This document shows positions 34,916 through 43,483 of a DNA stretch of 64,000 bases, in pieces (the stretch's first letter is position 1; each line of letters begins with the position of its first letter). Location of the stretch: assembly GCF_029989365.1 (NCBI RefSeq), contig NZ_JAPRAQ010000006.1, positions 1-64,000 of the forward strand, in the 5' to 3' direction. Under the pieces are notes generated by a model. The model was given only the letters and a program-made list of their open reading frames with translations. It made no database searches and had not been told where the DNA came from. A program made the translations under genes and the position numbers. The stretch comes from Bradyrhizobium sp. Arg816. Lineage in GTDB: Bacteria; Pseudomonadota; Alphaproteobacteria; Rhizobiales; Xanthobacteraceae.

Positions 34916-35713
34916 TCAGCCGCGATAGATCGGTGCGCCGCTCGGAGACGCCACCGCGCCGCCGTCGACGAAGATCTCCTGGCCCTGAATGTGCGCTGAA
35001 TCATCCGAGGCGAGGAACAGCACCGTCTTCGAGATGTGATCTGGTTCACCAATGCGCCCCAACGGGGTCGACAGCGCGATGCGCTTCTCGAACTCCTTCT
35101 CCGCTTCGGGCGTTGCGACCGCGGCGCCCCAGATCGGCGTGCGGATCGCACCGGGCGCGACGACGTTGACGCGAATTCCGCGCGGCGACAGTTCCGACGC
35201 CATGATCCGCGCCATCGCGCGCACGCCGGCCTTGGCGGCGCCATAGGCCGAATAGCCGGGAATGCCGAGCACGGAGATCACCGAGCCGTTGAGGATGATC
35301 GAGGCATTGTCGTTGAGATAAGGCAGCGCCGACTGGACCGTGAAGAACACGCCGGTGAGGTTGGTGCTGATGACCTTCTCGAAAACCTCCAGCGTCGCCG
35401 AACCGAGCGGCGTGCCGCCGGGAATGCCGGCATTGGCAAACACGATGTCGAGCTTGCCGAATTTTTCGGCGCCCTTCTTGATCGCAGCTTCGGTCGCGGC
35501 AATGTCGGTGGCGTCGGCCGCGACCGCGAACCCGTTCGGGCCAAGCTCCTTCGCCGCGACCTCCAGCGTCTCCTTGTTGCGCCCGGTGATGATCACCTTC
35601 GCGCCCTCGGCCACAAACAGCTTTGCCGTCGCCAGGCCAATGCCGCTATTGCCGCCCGTAATCAATGCCGTCTTGTTCTTCAGTCTCACGCTCGTCTCCA
35701 GTGGTTGCATCAT
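34916..35713 (-). CDS. Short-chain dehydrogenase/reductase
   Basis: NAD(P)-dependent oxidoreductase, 265 aa from ATG 35713. It shows the Rossmann motif ALITGGNSGIGLATAKLF, FANAG, the catalytic Ser (LNGSVIS) and YGAAK (YxxxK). The first codons (ATG ATG CAA CCA) lie inside the left arm of an 18-bp inverted repeat, so an operator overlaps its start. It is divergent from the second HxlR gene, its probable regulator. Confidence 0.92.
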   Translation of the reverse strand: MMQPLETSVRLKNKTALITGGNSGIGLATAKLFVAEGAKVIITGRNKETLEVAAKELGPNGFAVAADATDIAATEAAIKKGAEKFGKLDIVFANAGIPGGTPLGSATLEVFEKVISTNLTGVFFTVQSALPYLNDNASIILNGSVISVLGIPGYSAYGAAKAGVRAMARIMASELSPRGIRVNVVAPGAIRTPIWGAAVATPEAEKEFEKRIALSTPLGRIGEPDHISKTVLFLASDDSAHIQGQEIFVDGGAVASPSGAPIYRG

Positions 35714-35759
35714 AAAACTATGTTGCCATCTAGAGCAGATGGTTTTATGATGCAACCAC
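35701..35759. promoter_or_regulatory. Nested inverted repeat, probable HxlR operator
   Basis: GTGGTTGCATCATAAAAC (35701-35718) is perfectly repeated in inverse at 35742-35759, with a 23-bp spacer. Inside lies a second dyad, CCATCT (35726-35731) / AGATGG (35737-35742). It sits between the divergent SDR and HxlR genes, with the SDR start codon inside the left arm. Binding by HxlR dimers here would block the SDR start directly. Confidence 0.7.
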
Positions 35760-35810
35760 ACAAGCGCGTGATCGGCACCGAAACCGTGCGAACGCGACAG
35801 GACCAGGGCG

Positions 35811-36278
35811 ATGGTGAAACGAACGAGCTTCGAGGGCGATTCCTGCCCGATCGCGCGGTCGCTGGAAGCGATTGGCGACTGGTGGTCGCTGTTGATCATT
35901 CGCGAGGCGCTGTTCGGCCTGCGCCGCTTCGGCGAGTTTCAGAGCAAGCTCGGCATGGCCAAGAACATCTTGTCGGCCCGGCTGCGCGCGCTGGTCGACC
36001 ACGGCATTCTCTCAACCGCCCCCGCCTCCGACGGCAGCGCCTATCAAGAGTATGTGCTGACGCCGAAAGGCCGCGGCACCTTTCCGATCCTGGTGGCGCT
36101 GCGGCAATGGAGCGAGGAGTTCGACGACACGCCTGACGAGATCGCAACCATTCTGGTCGATCGCGAGAAAGGCCGCCCGATCCGGAAGCTCGAAATGCGC
36201 GCCGAGGATGGGCGGTTGCTCAGTCCCGCGGATACGATGGTGAAGCCCCGGCCGGCGCCGCGACGGCGGACGGCCTGA
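35811..36278 (+). CDS. HxlR-family transcriptional regulator (next to SDR)
   Basis: A 155-aa winged-helix regulator: CPIARSLEAIGDWWSLLIIREALFG with the conserved Cys12, FGEFQSKLGMAKNILSARL as recognition region and YVLTPKGRG as wing. A basic C-terminal tail (PRPAPRRRTA) is added. It is divergent from the SDR gene. It is only distantly similar to the HxlR protein 2 kb away, so the two cassettes are not a recent duplication. Confidence 0.92.
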   Translation: MVKRTSFEGDSCPIARSLEAIGDWWSLLIIREALFGLRRFGEFQSKLGMAKNILSARLRALVDHGILSTAPASDGSAYQEYVLTPKGRGTFPILVALRQWSEEFDDTPDEIATILVDREKGRPIRKLEMRAEDGRLLSPADTMVKPRPAPRRRTA

Positions 36279-36791
36279 GAGGATTCAACTGCCGCTGATG
36301 CGCGCACCCGTTCCCCGATTTGCGATCATGCCGAACGGAGCATGGTCCTGGAAAAGACCCACCCCATTCCGCGGGGTGGAGCACCCATCTTGGCAATCTC
36401 AGTTGGGTCAGACCGAAATCTCTGAGCGCCTCGCCAACGCCTTTTGGCGCTGAAACTCGAAGATCATCGCGTCGACGCTAAGATCGAGCACTAGGATCCG
36501 GGGCGTAGCGCATTAGCGACGAGAAGACGGTCGATCTGCTGCAGCCGACATCCCGATCACCTCAACCTCTTTAGCAAATCTCGCGTTAACCGACATTGGG
36601 CTGCCCCTGCCTTCGTGCCCGGTGCCTGCCCGGACTGCTCTGGCGGAAACTCCGCGCGCGCTCTCTCCCTTTTCTGTTTTATGGCGTTTCGCAAAGGCTT
36701 AGTGTGCGAATCTGGGCGGTCATGGCGGGCAAAGTCCAGAATCTCCCGCGGCCTGCACCGTGCGAGTTCCCCAGCTCCGGCCGAGGAAGAC
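36279..36791. other. Intergenic region upstream of the hybrid kinase gene
   Basis: About 510 bp with no supported gene. The kinase frame is open from 36615, but the extra 59 codons look like translated non-coding DNA. The segment CTCAGTTGGGTCA (about 36400) resembles the start of the degenerate repeats near 56.9 and 62.4 kb. Confidence 0.45.
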
Positions 36792-39700
36792 ATGGAAAAG
36801 AAGCGATCGAACAGTGTCGGCGATAAGGCAGGCGCCACACGAAGACGACCGCCGTCCCTCGTCGTGGGTATCGGGGCATCGGCCGGCGGACTTGCCGCGT
36901 TCAGGAGCTTTTTCGATCATATGCCTGCTGACACCGGCATGGCTTTTGTCCTCGTTCAGCACCTCGATCCCGACCACGACAGCCTGCTGGTAGAATTGCT
37001 GCGGCCGCACACCGCTATGGAAGTGGTGGAGGCGCAGGATCAGGCGATCCTGGTGCCGAACCAGATTCATGTAATTCCGCCGAATGCGACCCTGACCCTT
37101 GAAGGCGATGTGCTGCGAGTTTCGACGCCAGTACCCCCTAGGGAATACCGCCGCCCGATCGATACGTTTTTTGCTTCGCTGGCGGAAAGTCAGGAGGATT
37201 GCGCGGTCGGCATCATCTTGTCGGGTGTCGGCAGCGACGGGTCGCTGGGAGTCAAGGCGATCAAGGAATATGGCGGTTTCACCCTCGCCCAGGCGGAATT
37301 CGACGAAACCGCCATGACGGGGATGCCGAGTAGCGCCGCGGCAACAGGACTTGTCGATCGCGTGGCCTCGGTCGAGAGCCTTCCGACGAAGCTTCTTGAG
37401 CACCAGGCCCATCTGGCCAAGGTCGAGGAGCAGAAGGGTGCTGATGGGGCCCGCGAGGATATCCGGGAAAGCCTGACCGCGATTACTGCGCTGCTGCGCA
37501 AGCGCCTCAAGCATGACTTCAGCGGTTACAAGCAAAATACCCTGATCCGGCGAATCCAGCGGCGAATGCAAGTACTGCAGATCGAAGCCGTTCCCGCATA
37601 TGCTGAGCATCTGCGACGCGAGCCGTCGGAGGGCGACGCGCTGTTTCGCGAGTTGCTGATCGGTGTCACGCAATTTTTCCGCGACGAAGAGCCGTTTGAG
37701 GCGCTCAAGGCGAATATGCTGCCGTCGCTGCTCGCAGCGAGGGATGCCGACGATCCGATCCGGGTCTGGGTTGCCGGTTGTGCCACCGGCGAAGAGGTCT
37801 ATTCGATCGCCATCCTGCTGCAGGAAGTTCTCGGCTCGCGTCGGACCGGGGCCGCAGTCACCATCTTTGCAACCGATATCGATCCACAGGCTATCACGTT
37901 CGCACGTACGGCGCGATTCCGGCGGATGGATGGCTTATCACCGGAGCGGCTCCAGCGCTGGTTTGTGAGGGATGGGGAAGATTACATTCCGGTCCATGCT
38001 ATTCGCGAGATGTGCGTTTTCTCGGAGCATAATCTGGTACGGGATCCTCCATTCTCGAGAATTGACCTGATCTCCTGCCGCAACGTGCTGATCTACATGG
38101 ACAACGACTTTCAGCACCGCGTCATGCAGACGTTCCATTATGCGCTACGGCCCGGCGGCTATCTCTTCATCGGGCCGTCGGAAAGCATTAGCCGAGAATC
38201 GCGACTGTTTAGCGCCGCCGACAAGAAGCATCGTATTTTGCAACGACACGACAGCGTGCGAGCAGCGTTGCCGGAATTTCTGCCCCAAGCAGGCAGCGGT
38301 TTAGCCATCCACGCTGCTACTACCCGCACCGAGGATCAGATCGACAAGAGCGCGCGCCGCGTCATGGCGAAGCATTCTCCAGCCTATTTCGTCATCGACC
38401 GCCACCACAGCATCGTGCGGTATTCGGGTGGCGAGACCGGCCGCTATCTCGAGCCTTCGGAAGGTAATGCGAGCCTGGATTTGTTTGCGAATTTGGCGAA
38501 GAGCATGCGGACGCATGTGCGCCACGCCGTAGAGCGTGCCTTTTCATCCGGCCATGCGATTGAAGAAGAGATTTTGAAGGTCGAAGGGGGCCAACCGGTC
38601 GACCTCCTCATCGAACCGATCGTCGAATCCGGAAGGCCGCCCGGCCTTGTCGTAGTAGGGTTTCGCCCGAGCCGGCCCCGAGACGAACCAACGCCACAGA
38701 GCGATGCGTGGCCGGCCTCCCAGCCGGATGTTGAGGCGCTCCAACAGGAATTTCATGCGCTGCAAATCAGCTATCAGGCGACTAGCGACGAATTGGAAAG
38801 CCAGATCGAAAACATGAAGTCGGTCACCGAGGAATTCCAGTCGGTGAACGAGGAACTGCAGTCTTCTAATGAGGAACTGGAAACGGCCAAGGAGGAAATG
38901 CAGTCTGTCAATGAGGAACTCCAAACCATCAATAACGAGCTGCACGGCAAGAACGACCTGCTGATGCAAGCGAACAACGACCTACAGAATCTTCTCGACA
39001 GCACGCAAATCGCGACCATCTTTCTCGACGACGAGCTCTGCATCAGGAATTTCACGCCGGCGGCGAGGGAGGTGTTTTCCCTGCGTGACGGCGATCGCGG
39101 CCGACCAATGACCGATATCGTGTCCCTGCTTTCCTACGACCAACTTCGCGAGGACGTTAGCAAGGTTCAGCGCACGCTGGGGGTCGTCGAGAGCCAGCTC
39201 GACCTCAAGGACGAGAGCGCGACCTACATGATGCGGATACGGCCCTATCGCACCGTCGCCAACGTCATCTCCGGTGTCGTGATAACCTTTAACAACATCA
39301 GCGAGCAAAAGCAGCACCACGATCATCTGCAGTTACTGATGAAGGAACTGCAGCACCGCACCAACAATCTTTTCGCGGTCATTCAGGCAATGGCCCGCCA
39401 AGCAGTGCGAACCAGCGACTCATTGGCTGACTTCGAGCAGCAGTTTGGGGCGCGGGTACAGTCGTTGGCCCAATCCAACGCGCTGCTCATCGATCAACAA
39501 TGGAAAGGCGTCTCGCTGGACAAACTGATCGAAGCTCAGCTCGCTCCTTTCATTGGCATTGATGCCGGGCGGATCGAGATGGCAGGGCCGCCGGCTACGA
39601 TGGCCGCCGAGACCATCCAGACGATTGGGCTGGCCCTGCATGAACTCGCGACCAACGCATCGAAATATGGCGCGCTGTCAACGCCGAATGGAAAGGTCAC

Positions 39701-39932
39701 GCTTAATTGGAGTTTCGGCGGCGGAAATGGCGCTCCGGAGTTCTTTAGATTGGAATGGCAAGAGTTAGGTGGACCTCCGGTCAAACCGTCGACTCATAAG
39801 GGTTTTGGCCATTTTGTCATCGACCAGATGGTCACACGTTCTCTCGACGCCACAGTCCAGGTTGACCTCGCGCCGGATGGGTTGCGATGGGAGGCGCGAA
39901 TGCCCGCGAGCGAGGCGCGCGTTAGAAGATAG
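36792..39932 (+). CDS. CheB-CheR-PAS-HWE hybrid histidine kinase
   Basis: A 1046-aa single-chain signalling protein. Residues about 22-205: CheB methylesterase with GIGASAGG (Ser30), VQHLDPDHD (His57) and SGVGSDGS (Asp). About 230-490: CheR methyltransferase with TQFFRDEEPF, VWVAGCATGEEVYSIA and ISCRNVLIYMD. Then a PAS-like segment, a coiled coil (about 670-740, repeated EEFQSVNEELQ), a second PAS domain and the kinase end with His855 in LQHRTNNLF, the N-box HELATNASKYG and EWQELGGPPV, the HWE-type signature. There is no receiver domain and no MCP or CheA near. ATG 36792 has GAGGAAG upstream. Such fusions act in two-component stress or light signalling rather than classical chemotaxis; the partner regulator is not here. 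Confidence 0.93.
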   Translation: MEKKRSNSVGDKAGATRRRPPSLVVGIGASAGGLAAFRSFFDHMPADTGMAFVLVQHLDPDHDSLLVELLRPHTAMEVVEAQDQAILVPNQIHVIPPNATLTLEGDVLRVSTPVPPREYRRPIDTFFASLAESQEDCAVGIILSGVGSDGSLGVKAIKEYGGFTLAQAEFDETAMTGMPSSAAATGLVDRVASVESLPTKLLEHQAHLAKVEEQKGADGAREDIRESLTAITALLRKRLKHDFSGYKQNTLIRRIQRRMQVLQIEAVPAYAEHLRREPSEGDALFRELLIGVTQFFRDEEPFEALKANMLPSLLAARDADDPIRVWVAGCATGEEVYSIAILLQEVLGSRRTGAAVTIFATDIDPQAITFARTARFRRMDGLSPERLQRWFVRDGEDYIPVHAIREMCVFSEHNLVRDPPFSRIDLISCRNVLIYMDNDFQHRVMQTFHYALRPGGYLFIGPSESISRESRLFSAADKKHRILQRHDSVRAALPEFLPQAGSGLAIHAATTRTEDQIDKSARRVMAKHSPAYFVIDRHHSIVRYSGGETGRYLEPSEGNASLDLFANLAKSMRTHVRHAVERAFSSGHAIEEEILKVEGGQPVDLLIEPIVESGRPPGLVVVGFRPSRPRDEPTPQSDAWPASQPDVEALQQEFHALQISYQATSDELESQIENMKSVTEEFQSVNEELQSSNEELETAKEEMQSVNEELQTINNELHGKNDLLMQANNDLQNLLDSTQIATIFLDDELCIRNFTPAAREVFSLRDGDRGRPMTDIVSLLSYDQLREDVSKVQRTLGVVESQLDLKDESATYMMRIRPYRTVANVISGVVITFNNISEQKQHHDHLQLLMKELQHRTNNLFAVIQAMARQAVRTSDSLADFEQQFGARVQSLAQSNALLIDQQWKGVSLDKLIEAQLAPFIGIDAGRIEMAGPPATMAAETIQTIGLALHELATNASKYGALSTPNGKVTLNWSFGGGNGAPEFFRLEWQELGGPPVKPSTHKGFGHFVIDQMVTRSLDATVQVDLAPDGLRWEARMPASEARVRR

Positions 39933-40249
39933 GCTCGTCCTCAGCTGATGGAGAGCCCTCAAAATTTTCATGACCTTAACATATGTGACGTCGGTAATCG
40001 CTAATTCGCGCCAGTATCTACCCTGATCTCGGGGGGCTGCTGAGGGACGGGCATAGGTCCCGTATCAATCGCCTGCCTTCTCAATCGCCTGCCTTCGCTC
40101 ATGCGGCAGCGCGCGGCTTGGGTCGGTCTGCTTGTCGGTTGGTCCGCGGCGGAGAGGCTACCGAAGGGCGGCTTCGTTCGCAAAAAAGAGCGCGAAAGTC
40201 CGCACAACTGCCCTTCGAGGTCGTTAGCGGGCAAAGCAGCAAATGCCGA
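39933..40249. other. Intergenic region with a 16-bp tandem duplication
   Basis: No gene is seen between the kinase and the DUF6894-type gene. TCAATCGCCTGCCTTC is repeated exactly in tandem at 40065-40080 and 40081-40096. Confidence 0.55.
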
Positions 40250-40657
40250 TTACGCAGCATGGAAAGCGGAAAGATTGGCACGAATGGCATCGAATATTCT
40301 TCTGGTCCGTGTGAACTCCGCCCGAATTTCGTCCTTCAGCCTTTCGCTCCGCGCGGCTTGGCGCCGGCAATTTTCGAGCGCCAAGGCGTTTTCTCGCTTG
40401 ATGCTAGAAATGTGTCTCACTGCCGACGGTCGCAGGACTTCGGAAAACGGTACCTGCATCAGTACATTTTTCTTATCGTCGATGATCTCGAACGCATCGC
40501 TTGTCGGATCCTGCCGCTCACGCAGCTTTTCAAAAGCGATAGTCAAGGCAGCCTCACAGGTATCGAGATAGGCGGCCTCGAGCGAGGAGAACTCCACCCC
40601 GATGTCGTCAACGCAAATCTCGCCTAGTGAGGTGTGGTTGATAAAGAAACGGGGCAT
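40250..40657 (-). CDS. DUF6894-type small protein
   Basis: A 135-aa protein starting MPRFFINHTSLGEICVDDIG, the N-terminal pattern (MPRYFF...D..G) of the small DUF6894 family common in Bradyrhizobium. The middle (FEIIDDKKNVLMQVPFSEVL) completes that domain; a helical C-terminal extension follows. Function unknown. Its ATG shares one base with the TGA of the Crp-family gene (TGATG), so the two are translated together. Confidence 0.75.
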   Translation of the reverse strand: MPRFFINHTSLGEICVDDIGVEFSSLEAAYLDTCEAALTIAFEKLRERQDPTSDAFEIIDDKKNVLMQVPFSEVLRPSAVRHISSIKRENALALENCRRQAARSERLKDEIRAEFTRTRRIFDAIRANLSAFHAA

Positions 40658-41397
40658 CAGATTGCTCCTTCGTCGAAAAGTTTCACTCCGTCGAGATATT
40701 GCGGGTCGAATTCCGCGATTGCGTAAAGACCCTCTCTGTCCAAAATCGTAAGGTGGGTGCGGGTAAGCTCAATCAGACCCTGGCTCCGCAAGGTCTGCAT
40801 CGTCCGGTTGATGTGCACCGACGACAACCCGAGAGTGTCTGCAAGATCGCGCTGGGTCAGCGGAAACTCGAAGGTTGCGCGGGCGCCGCGTCCACTGAGC
40901 TGCAAGCGGTGCGAAACTTCGCACAGAAAATGCGCTAGTCTGGTTTGGGCTGTGCGCTGTCCAAGCCAGACCATCCATTCCTGCTGAATCGCGGCCTGCG
41001 CGGCGGTCTCGAACCACAGCGCGCGCGCGATCGCCGGACGATTATTCATCAGCTCGTTCAACTGGCGCAGGGGAATTGAAAGACAGATCGCATCGGTGAG
41101 CGCATAGACCGATCTGCGGGATTGACGAAACACGATCTCGCCGGCATTCAGCGAATCTCCTTCCACGAACACCGCGACAATTTGCTGATTGCCGTCCGAG
41201 AAGGTGCGTACCGCTCGCGCCATACCGCTACAAAGAATGAGTAGCGACGACAATTCTGCGCCCTCTTCGATCAAGCATTCGCCTTTCAGCGCGCGCCGCG
41301 GCGCAGAAGCCGTTCGAAAAAGCGCCTGCTGATCTGATATCGGCAACGCCATCCGAAACGATAATTTGGTCACAAACGGCGCGAAGTTATGGGGCAT
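40657..41397 (-). CDS. Crp/Fnr-family transcriptional regulator
   Basis: A 246-aa regulator with an N-terminal cyclic-nucleotide-binding-like domain (GECLIEEGAELSSLLILCSG, then EGDSLNAGEIVF) and a C-terminal HTH (FPLTQRDLADTLGLSSVHINRTMQTLR). The effector domain lacks the four-Cys cluster of Fnr. ATG 41397 was chosen because it gives the family N-terminus; the frame is open 32 codons further. First gene of a two-gene unit with the DUF6894-type gene. Target unknown. Confidence 0.9.
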   Translation of the reverse strand: MPHNFAPFVTKLSFRMALPISDQQALFRTASAPRRALKGECLIEEGAELSSLLILCSGMARAVRTFSDGNQQIVAVFVEGDSLNAGEIVFRQSRRSVYALTDAICLSIPLRQLNELMNNRPAIARALWFETAAQAAIQQEWMVWLGQRTAQTRLAHFLCEVSHRLQLSGRGARATFEFPLTQRDLADTLGLSSVHINRTMQTLRSQGLIELTRTHLTILDREGLYAIAEFDPQYLDGVKLFDEGAI

Positions 41398-41694
41398 CGA
41401 TCTGTCTTGTGCTCTTGTCCGCTGCGGACTGTCGATGAGCCGGCGACGCGACCTTAGTCTGTCCGCTTGGGATAAGCTTTCCTGGCCGGGCAACCTCCAA
41501 AACCAGCCTCCTTGGTAAGGAGTCCAGGTATTCGGTTTGATTCCGGTACCCGAACGGTTTTTGTGCGCTGCGGCGCCGCAACAAGCCCTGCTGCCGGTTT
41601 AGTGGGTCACTGAAAAGCCCCGGCCCAAGCCGCCGAAATGCGATTGCCCCCTATCGGGTTTCAGCCGGCAGTTTTTCAACAGTCGACAGACCCA
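41398..41694. other. Upstream region of the Crp-family gene, no gene seen
   Basis: About 300 bp between the Crp-family start and the next gene. It should contain the Crp-family promoter. No repeat or hairpin stands out. Confidence 0.4.
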
Positions 41695-41895
41695 TTACCG
41701 TCTCGGCGGCTGCAACCCCGGCGACGTCAGCCACTCCGTCATGTGAACCGCGATTTCGTCGAAACGTGCCCTACGGAGCAGAGATTCTCTCTTGGGACCT
41801 GGGGGGAGTTGTTTGGCCTGTTCGCGCAACTCTCGGGCTTCACTGGCAAGTCGCACATCAAGTGCGTCCACCTGTTTCACTCGTCTTCGTTTCAT
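41695..41895 (-). CDS. Small conserved basic protein
   Basis: A 66-aa protein opening MKRRRVKQVDALDVRLASEA and ending WLTSPGLQPPRR. It is helical and charged in the middle (AKQLPPGPKRESLLRRAR). I recognise this pattern as a small protein found in many copies in Bradyrhizobium genomes; its function is unknown. No signal peptide or membrane helix. Confidence 0.7.
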   Translation of the reverse strand: MKRRRVKQVDALDVRLASEARELREQAKQLPPGPKRESLLRRARFDEIAVHMTEWLTSPGLQPPRR

Positions 41896-42121
41896 GTTCT
41901 CATCCCGGCTTGGAATTCCGCACGAATGGAATCTTCAACCGTCCTGACAATTGCGCGGTTCCGAAAGCGGGGTCGCCAAAACGTCGGCGAAATAACCTAT
42001 GTTAATGGACGAGTGTTCAGACGGCGCGCGGTTATGGTCCCCTTCAGCTTGCCGGTGTTTCGAGACCAATCCTTCCAGCGGAATGCGGCAGGCTACCTAC
42101 AGGATTGAACTGCCTTCACGC

Positions 42122-42217
42122 CGTCATGGCGAGCGGCTTATCCGTCGAAGAGCGAAGGCGGAAGCGAAGCAATCCAGACTGCTACCCGCGGAAAGACCCT
42201 GGATTGCTTCAATGACG
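42122..42217. repeat. Palindromic repeat element (class B), imperfect copy
   Basis: Outer CGTCAT / ATGACG (42122-42127, 42212-42217) and perfect inner arms GAAGCAATCCAG (42166-42177) and CTGGATTGCTTC (42199-42210). Same family as 24026-24112, with a degenerate left arm. It lies just upstream of the flavodoxin-like gene. Confidence 0.8.
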
Positions 42218-42264
42218 ACGCAGAGGGACTTGTACAAAAGATCGACGGCGTCAAAGATGGCTAG

Positions 42265-42828
42265 ATGCCCACCATGCACCTGCTGGCCATCGTCTATTTT
42301 TCCATCACCGGCACCACCGAGGAGCTGGCGCATGCGGTGGCGCGCGGCGCGGCCGGGATGGCGGAGATCGCGCTTTGTCGGATCACCGGCGACGACATCG
42401 TGTCGGGCCGTTTCCAGAATGAGCGATTGCTGGAGACAATTGACCGCGCCGACGCGGTCGCATTTGGCAGCCCAACCTACATGGGCGGGCCGGCGGCGCA
42501 ATTCAAAGCTTTTGCAGACGCTTCAAGCGACCGATGGACCCAGCAAAGATGGGCCAACAAGATCGCGGCCGGATTCACGACGGGTGCCTGCGCAGGCGGC
42601 GATCAACTGCACACGCTGACCTACTTTACGATCCTGGCTGCTCAGCACGGCATGCTCTGGTGCGGGCTCGATATTCCCGGAGGCGAGGATCCGAACGGCC
42701 GCAATCGATTAGGCAGCCAGCTTGGACTGGCGACGCATCTGGTCGAAGGCGCCTTGCCACACAGCGACCTCGGCACGGCCGAATATCTCGGCCAGCGATT
42801 GGCTAGAATGGCAAGCCGCAGCGGCTGA
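42265..42828 (+). CDS. Flavodoxin-fold NAD(P)H:quinone reductase-like protein
   Basis: A 187-aa flavoprotein. The phosphate-binding loop YFSITGTTEELAHAVARGA and the flavin-stacking stretch FGSPTYMGGPAAQFKAF identify a WrbA/flavodoxin-like protein, with AGGDQLHTLTYFTILAAQHG later. It probably uses FMN to reduce quinones in two-electron steps. It is monocistronic, between two palindromic elements. It could also be a trp-repressor-binding-like protein of unknown substrate. Confidence 0.85.
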   Translation: MPTMHLLAIVYFSITGTTEELAHAVARGAAGMAEIALCRITGDDIVSGRFQNERLLETIDRADAVAFGSPTYMGGPAAQFKAFADASSDRWTQQRWANKIAAGFTTGACAGGDQLHTLTYFTILAAQHGMLWCGLDIPGGEDPNGRNRLGSQLGLATHLVEGALPHSDLGTAEYLGQRLARMASRSG

Positions 42829-42860
42829 CCGCGCCCGAGCAGCGCGCTCAATTCTCTCGC

Positions 42861-42994
42861 CGTCACCCTGAGGTGCTCGCCTCTTCGGCGAGCCTCGAAG
42901 GATGGGCGGCCCGGCTGCATCAGCAGGGCCGCCCATCCTTCGAGGCTCCCGGCGCGATGCCTTTGCATCGCGCCACTCGCGCCTCAGGATGACG
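42861..42994. repeat. Three-hairpin palindromic element (class D)
   Basis: A closing stem (42861-42873 with 42982-42994, one mismatch) encloses three hairpins: 42875-42881/42887-42893 (GCTCGCC), a perfect 20-bp stem 42893-42912/42926-42945, and 42951-42960/42965-42974 (GGCGCGATGC). On paper it folds like a cloverleaf. It lies between the convergent flavodoxin-like and 79-codon genes. Confidence 0.85.
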
Positions 42995-43016
42995 GAATTG
43001 ATGGAATTGCGCGCCG

Positions 43017-43256
43017 CTACGACAGCTTGCGCTTGCTCCGCAGCCGCAGGTGCTCGTCGGCCTCTAGCTTGGTCATGCCCAAGAGATAATGCAGCACGTC
43101 GAGCTTGTGGCGCTCGGCGAGCTTGCGCAACGCCGCGACCTGCTCGGCAATGAAGGCGACGGCCTCATCGACGCCGCCCTCCCCTGGTTCCTCGCCGCGC
43201 GAGCCCCCCGGCGCGCCTGATGCGGCGCGCGCCCGTTTCTTTCCTGGCTTAGTCAC
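43017..43256 (-). CDS. Small conserved hypothetical protein upstream of topA
   Basis: A 79-aa protein from GTG 43256 (VTKPGKKRARAASGAPGG). After a basic, Gly/Glu-rich start comes a helical segment, VDEAVAFIAEQVAALRKLAE, then KLDVLHYLLGMTKLEADEHL. No family is known to me. The longer frame to 43358 has an unlikely N-terminus. It is divergent from topA. Confidence 0.65.
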   Translation of the reverse strand: MTKPGKKRARAASGAPGGSRGEEPGEGGVDEAVAFIAEQVAALRKLAERHKLDVLHYLLGMTKLEADEHLRLRSKRKLS

Positions 43257-43483
43257 CAGACCCCACCCGAATCCATGCCCCGGGAGGACTCTACGCTGAC
43301 ATTGACCGCAACTCCAAGGTGGTATTTTGCAACTTTCTCGATATGAAACTTTTCCCATTCAGGGTGATTTCAACACCCCTCGATTTGACAGCGAGGGCCT
43401 CACCACCCATGTTCGGGTCGAAACGGCCGATCCGAATCTCATCGGAAGCGGCTCGTAATTTCCCCGTAAGTTACTGGAACTAC

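Noticed and set aside
36615..36791. Upstream extension of the hybrid kinase
   Set aside because: The 59 extra codons resemble translated intergenic DNA; ATG 36792 has a ribosome site and is followed by the CheB domain at normal distance.
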